12,832 nucleotides of DNA from positions 1 through 12,832 of the forward strand of contig JAKBTA010000035.1 of the NCBI GenBank assembly GCA_021844645.1, read 5' to 3'. Position 1 is the first letter of the stretch. Every line of letters begins with the position of its first letter. A program made the position numbers and the translations under genes. Of this stretch, positions 1 to 7,510 are shown piece after piece. Source of the stretch: Nitrospirota bacterium (GTDB lineage Bacteria > Nitrospirota_A > Leptospirillia > Leptospirillales > Leptospirillaceae). Under the pieces are notes generated by a model that was given only the letters and a program-made list of their open reading frames with translations, did no database searches and was not told where the DNA came from.

Positions 1-122
1 CCAGTTTGTAGCGGGACAGATTGCCATTGTCTTTACCTTTCTTCCCGCCTTTATCCTTTCCGGATTCATTTTTGATATCCATTCGATGCCGCCCTTCATC
101 CAGGCCATTACACACATTATCC
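1..122. repeat. Inverted copy of 287-408 (122 bp, perfect)
   Basis: Read on the opposite strand, these bases are identical to positions 287-408 inside the neighbouring permease gene. Identity holds for all 122 bases and breaks at base 123; the two arms are separated by 164 bases. Because the match begins at the first base of the window, it may continue beyond it. The copy lies antisense to the direction in which the operon should continue and interrupts the next gene after six codons. A perfect inverted copy of coding sequence at a sequence edge is typical of a chimeric clone, a multiple-displacement artefact or a folded contig end, although a real inverted duplication cannot be excluded. Confidence 0.95.
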
Positions 123-138
123 TGAGCAATCGTTGCAT
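121..138 (-). CDS. Start of a further gene in the efflux operon, probably second ABC-2 permease (truncated)
   Basis: On the minus strand the permease stop TAA (140-138) shares one base with an ATG (138-136). A good SD (GAGGA, about 150-146) lies seven bases upstream of that ATG. The frame reads Met-Gln-Arg-Leu-Leu-Arg and then runs into the inverted copy at 122-1, where it stays open only because it is reading antisense permease sequence. In E. coli the equivalent place after ybhS holds ybhR, the second permease subunit, so that identity is inferred from gene order alone. Only about 16 to 18 bases of genuine gene remain. Confidence 0.5.
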
Positions 139-1286
139 TATTCAATCCTCTTTCTGCTGACGCGGAGAATCAGTGCAAACAGGAAAATAGCAAACAGCGC
201 AAGTGCCACTGAATTGGGAATGATGACTTTCGGAATGTCTCCCGCTAGAAAGACAGACTGGAGTATGGTGACGAAATAGCTTGCGGGGATAATGTGTGTA
301 ATGGCCTGGATGAAGGGCGGCATCGAATGGATATCAAAAATGAATCCGGAAAGGATAAAGGCGGGAAGAAAGGTAAAGACAATGGCAATCTGTCCCGCTA
401 CAAACTGGTTTTTTGCTGCAGTGGAAATCAGAAGTCCCATTCCGAGTGCCGTTGTCAGAAACAGTGAGGATGTCAGCGCGAGGGTGATAACCGAGCCCCG
501 AAGGGGAACTTCGAAGAGAAACCGGCTCATGAGAACAGACAGCGCCATTCCGCTCATTCCCAAGATAAAATAAGGAATGAATTTTCCGACCAGAATTTCC
601 CCGATCGAAACAGGTGTGACAAACAGTGCCTCCATGGTGCCTCTCTCCCACTCCCTGGCGATTACAAGGGCCGTCAGAAGTGCTCCGATCAGGGTCATGA
701 TGACGGCAATCAGTCCAGGGATGAGAAAATCCCGGCTCCTGTTATCAGGATTGAACCAGATCCTGACCTGAAGCTCTGCTGGCAAGGGGGATGATAGTCG
801 CCCTCGTTGAGCCCGAAGGTGCAGCCATGTTTGCCATGTATTGTTGAGATAGCCCTCGACAAGTCTTGCCGTGTTGTCGTCGACACCATCGACAATGACA
901 TGAATCGGGGCATTATGAAATGATTCGATTCCCCTCCCAAAGTTTTCCCTGAGCCAGAGGATTCCTTCGACATCCTGACGTTTAAGGGCTCCGATGGCAT
1001 CATGAATATTGGCATAGGGTTTTGGTGAAAACCATCGGGAATTTCTGAGGCTTGCGATAAATCCCTCCGATGCGGGGGTGCGGCTGTCCTGCACAACGGC
1101 AATCGGGACATGGCTCGCATCGAGGGAGACTCCATAGCCAAAAATCAGAAGAAGAACAAAAGGAAGGACAAGCGCAATGGCAAGACTCGATGGATCCCTG
1201 ACAATCTGCAGTGACTCCTTGTAAACAAGAGCTCTGATTCTGTTGAGCCGGGCAGAGAAAAATGCACGGCTGGATGAACTATTCAT
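138..1286 (-). CDS. ybhS: ABC-2 type transport permease, YbhS-like
   Basis: Inner-membrane permease subunit of an ABC exporter, 382 residues, the usual length for the family. A cytoplasmic N-terminus with the motif KESLQIVRDPSS leads into a first membrane helix (about residues 35-53). A soluble extracytoplasmic domain follows (about 55-185), then a C-terminal block of five helices from about residue 190, including the conserved AREWERGTMEAL stretch typical of ABC-2 permeases. The sequence closely resembles E. coli YbhS from memory. The ATG overlaps the stop of the upstream ATPase gene as ATGA, and an AGGGTGA SD lies six bases before it, so translation is probably coupled. Its partners are the two-cassette ATPase and HlyD protein encoded upstream; a second permease is expected just downstream. 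The substrate cannot be read from the sequence; the E. coli relatives have been linked to drug and cation export. Bases 287-408 of this gene recur inverted at the window edge. Confidence 0.93.
   Translation of the reverse strand: MNSSSSRAFFSARLNRIRALVYKESLQIVRDPSSLAIALVLPFVLLLIFGYGVSLDASHVPIAVVQDSRTPASEGFIASLRNSRWFSPKPYANIHDAIGALKRQDVEGILWLRENFGRGIESFHNAPIHVIVDGVDDNTARLVEGYLNNTWQTWLHLRAQRGRLSSPLPAELQVRIWFNPDNRSRDFLIPGLIAVIMTLIGALLTALVIAREWERGTMEALFVTPVSIGEILVGKFIPYFILGMSGMALSVLMSRFLFEVPLRGSVITLALTSSLFLTTALGMGLLISTAAKNQFVAGQIAIVFTFLPAFILSGFIFDIHSMPPFIQAITHIIPASYFVTILQSVFLAGDIPKVIIPNSVALALFAIFLFALILRVSRKRIE
287..408. repeat. Partner arm of the 122-bp inverted repeat
   Basis: This arm sits within the permease reading frame, in the part encoding its C-terminal membrane segments. 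It is uninterrupted there and codes for conserved-looking ABC-2 sequence, so this is the native copy and 1-122 is the secondary one. Confidence 0.95.
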
Positions 1287-3064
1287 TGGTGGTCACCCTG
1301 CGTTCTGCTGAAGTCCGAGAGAAGGGAGACAAATGCGTCCTCAAGGGATGGTTCCGGCATTTGGGGTGTACGGGTCTTTTCCTTGATTTCCTCAGGATTG
1401 CCCATCGCGAGAAGTGTTCCCTGTGCCATGATGACAAGTCGATCACAGTATTCGGCTTCTTCCATGAAGTGGGTTGTGACCAAAACGGAGACACCGACGA
1501 TCGCCAGTGCATTGATGATATGCCAGAACTCCCGTCTGGCATTGGGATCAACGCCTGATGTCGGTTCGTCGAGAAAAAGAATGGATGGCTCATGGATCAG
1601 GGCGCAGGAAAGGGCAAGTCTTTGTCTGAATCCCAGTGGGAGGATGCCGGAAGAGACATTCCTGTAGGGTTCAAGCTCAAAGAAGGTCAATGAGTTCTGG
1701 ATTTTTTCCTTTTGCAGAGAGCCGGAAAGCCCATAGGCACTACTGAAGAAGATCAGGTTCTGGAAAACAGTCAGCTGGGAGTAGAGGGAAAACTTCTGGG
1801 CCATGTATCCGATGTTCTGCCTCGCCTGTGCAGCGGCCTTCCGGACATCTTTTCCTGCTACGATGAGTTTCCCTCCGCTTGGCTCCAAAAGACCTGCAAG
1901 CATCCGGAACGTTGTTGTCTTTCCTGCACCATTGGCTCCAAGGAGTCCGAAAACTTCCCCTTTCCTGACATGGAATGTCAGATTGTCCACCGCCCTGAAG
2001 GTTCCAAAATCCCGGACAAGGTTCTCGACATCAATGGCGTTTTCAGGCTTTTCCGGAATATTTTTCTGTTCCTGTGAATGTTTTGGGTAAAGTCGGTCAA
2101 TGGAAATGGTTTTGGGGTTTTCCCTTGTCACTTTTTTAATTCTGGACATGAATGCATCTTCAAATCGTGGCGGTGCTGGATGGAGAAGGATCTTCCCCAA
2201 ACCTTGAGGAACAGATGGCGGCATATCGCTATCCATGACAACCCGCACGGTTGATCCTTCAAGAACGGTGTCCACAACTCCCGGAAGAACTGAAAGCTTG
2301 GGTTCGACAACCCTGAGCGACTGCCCAGGGGCCTCGGCCCGGTATCCTCGTCCTGCCACTTCCATCCTGAAGGCTTCCGGGGTACCGTTCCCAAGGATTT
2401 TTCCATTGTAGAGAATCAGGATTTCGTTGCATCGTTCCGCTTCGTCAAGGTATGAGGTGCTGACAAAAAGGGTGGAACCAGATTCGCTGACAAGCTTCTT
2501 AAGGATTTCCCAGAGCTCCCGGCGTGAAACAGGATCAACTCCAACGGTTGGTTCATCCAGGAGAAGAATGGGTGGCTGATGGACCAGCGAGCAGGCAATC
2601 CCCAGTTTTTGTTTCATCCCTCCGGACAGTTGGCCCGCCAGCCTTTTTTGAAAGGGGGAAAGCCCGGTCATTGCAAGAAGAGGGACGTAGAGATCCTCTC
2701 TGCGATCTTGGGGAACACCCTGAAGGCTGGCATAGAGATCAAGATTTTCCTGGACGGACAGATCCTCGTAAAGTCCAAATTTCTGGGGCATGTATCCAAT
2801 AGATCCCTGGACCGACAAGGGGTCTTTTGATGGGTTGATACCCATGATTTTGATTTCCCCCGAGTCGGGTAAAAGGAGGCCCGCAAGAAGCCTCATCAGT
2901 GTCGTCTTTCCGGCTCCGTCAGGACCGATGAGGCCGGTGATCGACCCTTTTTTGAGGGAAAAGGTAATATCGTCGAGAGCGGTTACAAGGCCTCTTGGAG
3001 AAGGGAATGTTTTTGTCAGGCGATTGGCCGTGATCAGCCCTTCTGGCGAGTCTGGCTCAGCCAC
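1283..3064 (-). CDS. ybhF: Double-cassette ABC transporter ATP-binding protein, YbhF-like
   Basis: Energises the exporter by ATP hydrolysis at the cytoplasmic face. One chain carries two nucleotide-binding domains. The first has Walker A GPDGAGKTT (about residues 47-55), signature LSGGMKQ (146-152) and Walker B ending in DEPTVGVDP. The second has Walker A GANGAGKTT (376-384), the altered signature LPLGFRQ (475-481), Walker B ending in DEPTSGVDP and the switch histidine in TTHFMEEAE (530-538). In the first domain the equivalent of that histidine segment is STSYLDEAE, so the histidine is absent. The frame could open at a TTG at 3127 (614 residues) or an ATG at 3091. I prefer GTG at 3064 (593 residues), which overlaps the upstream stop by eight bases, has GGAA about ten bases upstream and gives the short N-terminus seen in relatives; the start is uncertain. 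The 3' end overlaps the permease gene by four bases. Confidence 0.93.
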   Translation of the reverse strand: MAEPDSPEGLITANRLTKTFPSPRGLVTALDDITFSLKKGSITGLIGPDGAGKTTLMRLLAGLLLPDSGEIKIMGINPSKDPLSVQGSIGYMPQKFGLYEDLSVQENLDLYASLQGVPQDRREDLYVPLLAMTGLSPFQKRLAGQLSGGMKQKLGIACSLVHQPPILLLDEPTVGVDPVSRRELWEILKKLVSESGSTLFVSTSYLDEAERCNEILILYNGKILGNGTPEAFRMEVAGRGYRAEAPGQSLRVVEPKLSVLPGVVDTVLEGSTVRVVMDSDMPPSVPQGLGKILLHPAPPRFEDAFMSRIKKVTRENPKTISIDRLYPKHSQEQKNIPEKPENAIDVENLVRDFGTFRAVDNLTFHVRKGEVFGLLGANGAGKTTTFRMLAGLLEPSGGKLIVAGKDVRKAAAQARQNIGYMAQKFSLYSQLTVFQNLIFFSSAYGLSGSLQKEKIQNSLTFFELEPYRNVSSGILPLGFRQRLALSCALIHEPSILFLDEPTSGVDPNARREFWHIINALAIVGVSVLVTTHFMEEAEYCDRLVIMAQGTLLAMGNPEEIKEKTRTPQMPEPSLEDAFVSLLSDFSRTQGDHQ

Positions 3065-3959
3065 GGGGTGAGAATTCCGGTTTGCGGCCATCCGGACAGG
3101 TTGATGGAGGTGGCTGGTCGGAGACAAGAGGGATTGTTACGGTGACAGGCATCCCGAGCCGGAGCTCTGTTGTTGGACAGCTGAGGTAGACTCTCATTCT
3201 GTAAACAAGAATTGTTCTTTGATGGAGGGTCTGAACTTCTTTGGGAGTGAATTCCGAAGTTGGTGAGATGTACCCGATATAGCCGTAATATTTCCTGCCG
3301 GGGTATGAATCCGATGTGACCGTTGCGATCATTCCCTCATGGACTTTTCCAAGCTCCGGCTCTTCCACATAGACGCGTGCCCATAGAGGGTGGGATCGGG
3401 CGATGGTATAGACCGGGGATGCGGGAAATGCCATGTCACCAGGCTCAAGAATGCGATTCTGGACGATTCCATCGACGGGGGCATAGACCTTTGTGTCGAC
3501 AAGCTGGCGCTGATCAAGGGCAAGTTGGGCTTCGGACTGTCTGATCGAGGCTTTTGCGGCATCCAGGGCCGCTGTGGCATCGTCGAGTTTTTGTTCGGAA
3601 TTGAACTTGGCATGGGCAAGCCTTTTGACCCGGACATAGGTTCGTTGTGCATCTGTCAGCTGAATTCTGGCTCGGTCGAGAGTGGCTTTGTCCGCATCAA
3701 CCATGTCCTGGTAGCGTATGGGGTCAAGTGTTGCCATCAAATCGCCTTTCTTGACGGAAGAGCCTTCAAGATAAAGGAGTTTTTCGATCCTGCCCGTGTC
3801 GTGAAATGCGAGCTGGACCTCCCGTAGGTCAATGTTTCCATAAAGGGTCAGACTGCTTTTCCCTTGATCGCCGGACGAAAAGAGCTTTTTGTGGAAGACG
3901 GTAACAAGGATGGCGGAAAGGATCAGAATCACCAGGAAAATTCGTTTTTTGGGTAGCAT
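3057..3959 (-). CDS. ybhG: HlyD-family membrane fusion (periplasmic adaptor) protein, YbhG-like
   Basis: Periplasmic adaptor that would link the inner-membrane ABC transporter to an outer-membrane channel, 300 residues. A short basic N-terminus and one membrane helix (about residues 6-23) anchor it. A split biotinyl-lipoyl-like domain is seen around residues 40-80 (containing LEGSSVKKGDLMATLD) and again around 160-190 (KVYAPVDGIV, then EPGDMAF). Between them, about 82-158, is an Ala/Gln/Asp-rich coiled-coil hairpin. The C-terminal part is beta-rich. I start at ATG 3959 because GGAG lies seven bases upstream and the membrane helix follows at once; an in-frame extension to 4055 would place 32 unlikely residues in front of it and run into the divergent promoter region. 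It is the first gene of the minus-strand operon and overlaps the ATPase gene downstream by a few bases. Confidence 0.93.
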   Translation of the reverse strand: MLPKKRIFLVILILSAILVTVFHKKLFSSGDQGKSSLTLYGNIDLREVQLAFHDTGRIEKLLYLEGSSVKKGDLMATLDPIRYQDMVDADKATLDRARIQLTDAQRTYVRVKRLAHAKFNSEQKLDDATAALDAAKASIRQSEAQLALDQRQLVDTKVYAPVDGIVQNRILEPGDMAFPASPVYTIARSHPLWARVYVEEPELGKVHEGMIATVTSDSYPGRKYYGYIGYISPTSEFTPKEVQTLHQRTILVYRMRVYLSCPTTELRLGMPVTVTIPLVSDQPPPSTCPDGRKPEFSPRG

Positions 3960-4079
3960 GCCTGCACTCCATGGCGAAAAGTTGTGATTTCGATCAACCA
4001 AATGGCATGATACCACAGCTTGGCAAAATGATGATTTTAAAAGACAGTGCCTCATGCATAAGACGTGGGAGAGGTGTTC
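3960..4079. promoter_or_regulatory. Divergent intergenic region of the efflux locus
   Basis: These 120 bases separate the start codons of the adaptor operon (minus strand) and the outer-membrane factor (plus strand), so promoters for both directions and any shared operator should lie here. The region is AT-rich in the middle (about 4025-4045). I could not find a convincing -35/-10 pair: TTGGCA at 4020-4025 lacks a good -10 at normal spacing. The SD of the plus-strand gene, GGAGAGG at 4068-4074, is at its right edge. No regulator gene is visible nearby. Confidence 0.45.
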
Positions 4080-5456
4080 GTGGCAGTGTGCTCCATTCGT
4101 ACACGTTTTTTCCTGGTTATTCTTGTCCCATTGATTGCGCAGGCGTTCCTGTCTGGCGCCAATATCACTCCTGCGGTTGCTTCCGGTGAGGTTGTTTCTC
4201 TTTCAGAGGCGGTTTCGGAGTCATTGGCGAACCGTCCGGACCTCAAGGCCGAGATCTACCGGGTGAAGAGCGCAAAGGAGAGGGTAGGAGAGTCAAAGTC
4301 AAATTATTATCCTCAGCTTTCTTTAAGTTTTGAAACTATTTATGGGAACAGTTTCTTCGGGTTTTTTCTATTTCCGGGTTATAATTATGCCGATCTGAAT
4401 TTGTTGACGGTCACTCTTTCCCAGACCATCTATGATTTTGGCAGGACTGGTTCGCAAGTTTCCCGGAGCCGATGGGCTCTTGAGCTTGAAAAGGGCCGGG
4501 AAGCAGAAATCTATCAGAATACGATTCGTGCGGCAGAGACTGATTATTTCAACCTTCTTTCGAGTCAGCACCAGGTCCTGGCAGACAAGGAGAACCTTGC
4601 CGATGCCCAGGAACAGCTTGCCCGGGCGGAATACCGGTTCAAGGCCGGAGATGGTGTTATTCTTGATGTCACGAGAGCCCAGGTCAATGTGGAGTCGGAC
4701 AAGCTTCAGCTGATCAGGGACAAGGATGCGGCAAGGTCGATTGCGATCGATCTCGCCCAGGTTATGGGCCGCTCGAAAAGTGAGCGGATTGTTGCCGAAG
4801 ATGTTTCCGTCGATCCAAACAAGGAATCTTTGCCTGATTTTCAAGCCGATCTCGCCAGGGCCATGAAGCACAGGCCCGTGATGATCGAAGCGGTGGACCA
4901 GGTTCGGATGTCCCGGTCGGCCCTGGAAAATGCAAGATCCCAAAACTATCCTTCTGTGACGGGCCTTTTTCAGTCCTTTACCGCAACAATGCCACAGGGA
5001 AGCTTGCCCATTCCTTACGCACCCAACAACACACCTTACTCAACGATCAATCTTGGTGGCGTCATCAATATACCGATCTTTGAAGGAGGGCTGATCATGC
5101 ACCAGATGTCCCAGGCGCATTACGACCTCTCTTCTTCCATTGAGTCCAGAAGGTCTGTGCGGCTGAGGGTCATCACGGACCTCAAAAAGGCCATTCTGGA
5201 GATCCGCGATGCCAGACAGAGACTTGTGGAGGCAAAAACGGAAAGGATGAATGCCGAGAAGAACGAAGTTCTTGTTGAGGAGGCCTATCGTGTAGGGTCC
5301 GTTCACTCTGTCGATGTCATGGATGCGCAAGCCGCCTTGAGACAGGCCCGTGAGTCTGTCATCCAGGCCCGCTACCAGTTGATGGTCGGGTATGCTGATT
5401 TTCAGTATGCCCGAGGGACGTTATCCGTTGAAAGCCTTTCTCCTTCCGGAAGGTAG
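4080..5456 (+). CDS. TolC-type outer membrane efflux protein
   Basis: Outer-membrane channel with a periplasmic alpha-barrel, 458 residues, normal for the family. A signal peptide occupies roughly the first 30-36 residues: a basic start, then a hydrophobic run ending near TPAVASG. The mature part shows the internal two-fold repeat of outer-membrane efflux proteins. A strand motif LSQTIYDFG (113-121) in the first half is matched by INIPIFEGG (329-337) in the second, and each is followed by long Ala/Gln/Arg-rich helices. The C-terminal helix segment RVGSVHSVDVMDAQAAL is typical. Several in-frame GTG codons could start it; I choose GTG 4080 because GGAGAGG (4068-4074) is five bases upstream, whereas the frame start at 4065 has no such site. 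It diverges from the HlyD/ABC operon and is the natural third component of that pump. A 12-base palindrome (5442-5453) precedes the stop but has no T-run. Confidence 0.93.
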   Translation: MAVCSIRTRFFLVILVPLIAQAFLSGANITPAVASGEVVSLSEAVSESLANRPDLKAEIYRVKSAKERVGESKSNYYPQLSLSFETIYGNSFFGFFLFPGYNYADLNLLTVTLSQTIYDFGRTGSQVSRSRWALELEKGREAEIYQNTIRAAETDYFNLLSSQHQVLADKENLADAQEQLARAEYRFKAGDGVILDVTRAQVNVESDKLQLIRDKDAARSIAIDLAQVMGRSKSERIVAEDVSVDPNKESLPDFQADLARAMKHRPVMIEAVDQVRMSRSALENARSQNYPSVTGLFQSFTATMPQGSLPIPYAPNNTPYSTINLGGVINIPIFEGGLIMHQMSQAHYDLSSSIESRRSVRLRVITDLKKAILEIRDARQRLVEAKTERMNAEKNEVLVEEAYRVGSVHSVDVMDAQAALRQARESVIQARYQLMVGYADFQYARGTLSVESLSPSGR

Positions 5457-5498
5457 CATCCGTTTGTCCAGTCAAAACTCTGTCATCTCCCGGTCATC

Positions 5499-5527
5499 TT
5501 GACAGTGTCAGGCATATTTCCTATTCT
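5499..5527 (+). promoter_or_regulatory. Sigma70-like promoter for the TPR lipoprotein gene
   Basis: A perfect -35 TTGACA (5499-5504), a 17-base spacer and TATTCT (5522-5527; four of six to consensus) lie about 80 bases upstream of the lipoprotein start. This is the clearest promoter in the window. Just downstream, GTTGAGA occurs twice (5530-5536 and 5553-5559), of unknown meaning. Expression was not tested; the call rests on hexamer match and spacing. Confidence 0.6.
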
Positions 5528-5606
5528 GTGTTGAGACTAAGTTTCATGTTCTGTTGAGATCATCCTTCTTCCATCAAGGGGTCCTTTTCGTTCAGAACTG
5601 GGGTGG

Positions 5607-6170
5607 ATGCTGAAAAAGATCGTTCCCTTCATGTTGTTTGCTCTCTTGATCCTTTTGTTCCAGGGATGTGCAGCGGTACAGATGCAAAATCCCTCCAAGC
5701 GCTCTCTTATGGAAGCGTATTCAAGGGACATGCGCTCAAACCATTTCGATCTGGCCCGTTCGGCTCTTCTTGAAGGGACCCGGAGATATCCTTCCGAGAC
5801 CGTTTTCTGGAATGATCTCGCATATCTTGATTTTCGTCAGGGTCACTATCCATCGGCCGAGAAAATGCTGAATAGAGGACTCAGGATCGACCCCGGGAAT
5901 CAGGGGCTTCTGCTGAACGAGGCGCGTCTTTATCTGGCGGAAGGCAGGCTTGCTGATGCAAGGCGGATCCTTTTCCAGATGTTGCCCCGGCACCCATGGC
6001 TCCATGGGTACAGACTCCTTCTTGCCATTGTTGAGGTCAAGGATGGAAACAGTGAGGCGGGACGAATCCTGTTTGAAGATCTTTACGATCATCATCCCGG
6101 AGACCTTCTTGTCAAAAGCTATATTGAAAAATTTTACCATTTGCCCGTGAATCCGATCCAAGGCCGGTAG
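5607..6170 (+). CDS. Small TPR-repeat lipoprotein
   Basis: A 187-residue lipoprotein. The N-terminus is a lipoprotein signal: two lysines, a hydrophobic core and the lipobox-like LFQGC with the acylated cysteine at residue 21. The mature part is helical and divides into about four 34-residue TPR-like units (roughly residues 34-66, 68-101, 102-135 and 136-170). Repeating signs are Ala-Arg pairs in the second helix (LARSAL, LADARRIL), Gly-x-Tyr/Leu turns and a Pro at unit ends (RYPSE, IDPGN, RHPWL, HHPGD). Such proteins are protein-protein scaffolds at the envelope, as in outer-membrane assembly, secretion or polymer export; the partner is unknown. ATG 5607 is preceded by GGGTGG. It stands alone between the efflux factor and an unknown membrane protein, with its own likely promoter, so it need not belong to either neighbour. 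Confidence 0.85.
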   Translation: MLKKIVPFMLFALLILLFQGCAAVQMQNPSKRSLMEAYSRDMRSNHFDLARSALLEGTRRYPSETVFWNDLAYLDFRQGHYPSAEKMLNRGLRIDPGNQGLLLNEARLYLAEGRLADARRILFQMLPRHPWLHGYRLLLAIVEVKDGNSEAGRILFEDLYDHHPGDLLVKSYIEKFYHLPVNPIQGR

Positions 6171-6249
6171 GAGAAGCCATCTTTATAATGGAAGGGCTTC
6201 CCATTCAGTCTGACGAGACATTTTCTTGCTCTCCCGCGCAGTGCGGACG

Positions 6250-6306
6250 GGTCGATCACGTCAAAAACATGGTCGATCCTTGCAATCCTCCGGTTATGGC
6301 CGGAGG
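6250..6306 (+). promoter_or_regulatory. Leader with spaced repeat GGTCGATC and a 7-bp hairpin
   Basis: In the 163-base gap between 6170 and 6334, GGTCGATC occurs at 6250-6257 and again at 6271-6278, 21 bases apart and so on the same face of the helix. It is followed by a perfect hairpin: CCTCCGG (6287-6293), a six-base loop, CCGGAGG (6300-6306). No T-run follows, so it is not a standard terminator. It ends about 28 bases before the start codon, near the SD. The repeat could be an operator and the hairpin an mRNA structure; neither matches a regulatory family that I recognise. Confidence 0.35.
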
Positions 6307-6333
6307 CGAATATCAATTGTCAGGAGATATATT

Positions 6334-7443
6334 TTGTCTTTTCAGTTAACGGATCATTCTCGCCGCTCATTGTGGGAACAATTCAAGCTCGTAGTCCTCC
6401 CGATGATCTTTTCTGTGCTGATCATTTCTGCACTTGTTCTCTCCGTCCATTTTTATCGCATGTCCTATGCTCCCGGAGTCAATTTTTCTCCATTGACACC
6501 AAAATCCCAGCGCTCTTTTTCTTTCAATGTGTCCAAAGATCATCTTCCGGATCTGCCTGGCGGTACCCTTTTTCTGAAAATCCGCAAGGAGAAGGGTTCC
6601 TTCGGAAGTGCGAGTTACTGGCACTCGGGGAAAACGGTTTTTTCTGTTCCTCTCCGGATTTCATCCTGTGGCATTTGTATCCGTCTTGCGCTCTGGGATC
6701 CAGGGATTTACCGCATAACTCTTTCTGATCCATCCGGGCGTCAGGTTTTTTCTTCGCCGCTGCGAGTCATCGCTCCTTTGGCCCTCTATAGAGATGACCT
6801 TGTTCTGATATTTTTGACGGTTTTCTTGTCCTGGGGCTCAGGGAAACTTGCTGCTTCGGTATTGGGGGAGGTTAAGCCCTGTCTGACATCAAGTCTTCAG
6901 CAGAAAATCCGTCTGGTGATCCTTGCTGCAGGGTTAATGGCTTTGGGTCTGATCTTTATCCCCTATCCGGAGATGAAGGAGCACCACTTCCCATTAATTT
7001 CCTCGATGCCCGCGGGCACCGTGCCGGACAAGGGTGTTGTGGCATCAGCGCCGGAGTCGGAGGGGCGCAGTGAAGCCAACCCTCTTCCCCTGTCTCCGCT
7101 GGAGGCAAATGGTTCTCCTGGCTATCTGACCATTCGTCATCACATGGACTCATGGACAGAGTTTGGTCGTACATTGACCATTTTTGAAGGAGAAGTCGGT
7201 ATTCTTGGATCAAAAAATTCCTTTTTCCTCCCTCCTGATGATGGACGCTATTTTCTGTCCCTTTGGTCAATTGCCTCTTCGGGAAGATCCCTTGTCGACA
7301 CCCATTGGGCTCTCCGGTCGATTCCTGTTTCTCCGCCAATTCCCCTGGCTCTTCTTTCCGGTCTTGCTCTTTTCTCCCTGTCCGGTTTTTTGGGAGGGGT
7401 TTTGCTGGGCAGATCCGTTCGCGATAAACACAGAAGATTGTGA
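6334..7443 (+). CDS. Membrane protein of unknown function, two beta-domain/helix-pair modules
   Basis: I do not recognise a family. The TTG at 6334 is preceded at six bases by AGGAGA (6322-6327), which fixes the start well and gives 369 residues; an in-frame TTG at 6226 lacks such a site. Hydrophobic helices lie at about residues 20-39, 156-178, 194-213 and 336-358. Two non-cytoplasmic segments lie between helices 1 and 2 (about 40-155) and between 3 and 4 (about 214-335). Both look beta-rich and both end in a similar pattern (DPGIYRITL and DDGRYFLSL followed by polar residues), suggesting two related domains, each flanked by a helix pair. The second is preceded by a Pro/Ser/Glu-rich linker (about 220-260). 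The C-terminus is basic (RSVRDKHRRL), consistent with the cytoplasm. It lies just upstream of squalene-hopene cyclase on the same strand, but that gene has its own likely promoter, so a link to hopanoids is only suggested by position. Confidence 0.75.
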   Translation: MSFQLTDHSRRSLWEQFKLVVLPMIFSVLIISALVLSVHFYRMSYAPGVNFSPLTPKSQRSFSFNVSKDHLPDLPGGTLFLKIRKEKGSFGSASYWHSGKTVFSVPLRISSCGICIRLALWDPGIYRITLSDPSGRQVFSSPLRVIAPLALYRDDLVLIFLTVFLSWGSGKLAASVLGEVKPCLTSSLQQKIRLVILAAGLMALGLIFIPYPEMKEHHFPLISSMPAGTVPDKGVVASAPESEGRSEANPLPLSPLEANGSPGYLTIRHHMDSWTEFGRTLTIFEGEVGILGSKNSFFLPPDDGRYFLSLWSIASSGRSLVDTHWALRSIPVSPPIPLALLSGLALFSLSGFLGGVLLGRSVRDKHRRL

Positions 7444-7510
7444 CGGTGATCCTGCTCCGGATTTCCTGAAATTATCCCTTCCACAAAATCATCAAGTTTA
7501 TGCCGATTTC

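Noticed and set aside
710..1141. 143-codon open frame on the minus strand
   Set aside because: It is a shifted frame inside the permease gene, with low-complexity-like composition and no independent ribosome site.
1712..2077. 121-codon open frame on the plus strand
   Set aside because: It is antisense to the double-cassette ATPase, and the true frame carries intact Walker motifs across the same bases.
4015..4050. Candidate promoter with TTGGCA at 4020
   Set aside because: No acceptable -10 lies 16-18 bases downstream; kept only as an undefined divergent region.
4368..4943. 191-codon open frame on the minus strand
   Set aside because: It lies wholly within the outer-membrane factor gene, antisense to it, with no ribosome site and no recognisable protein features; the plus-strand reading is a clear family member.
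5442..5453. 12-base perfect palindrome CCTTCCGGAAGG at the end of the outer-membrane factor gene
   Set aside because: It has no loop and no T-run, so it is not an intrinsic terminator; a short palindrome in coding sequence is expected by chance.
5736..6161. 141-codon open frame on the minus strand
   Set aside because: It is antisense to the TPR lipoprotein gene, which has a promoter, a lipobox and repeat pattern; the antisense frame has none.
6173..6200. GAAGCC/GGCTTC inverted repeat just after the TPR lipoprotein gene
   Set aside because: A six-pair stem with a 16-base loop and no following T-run is too weak to call a terminator.
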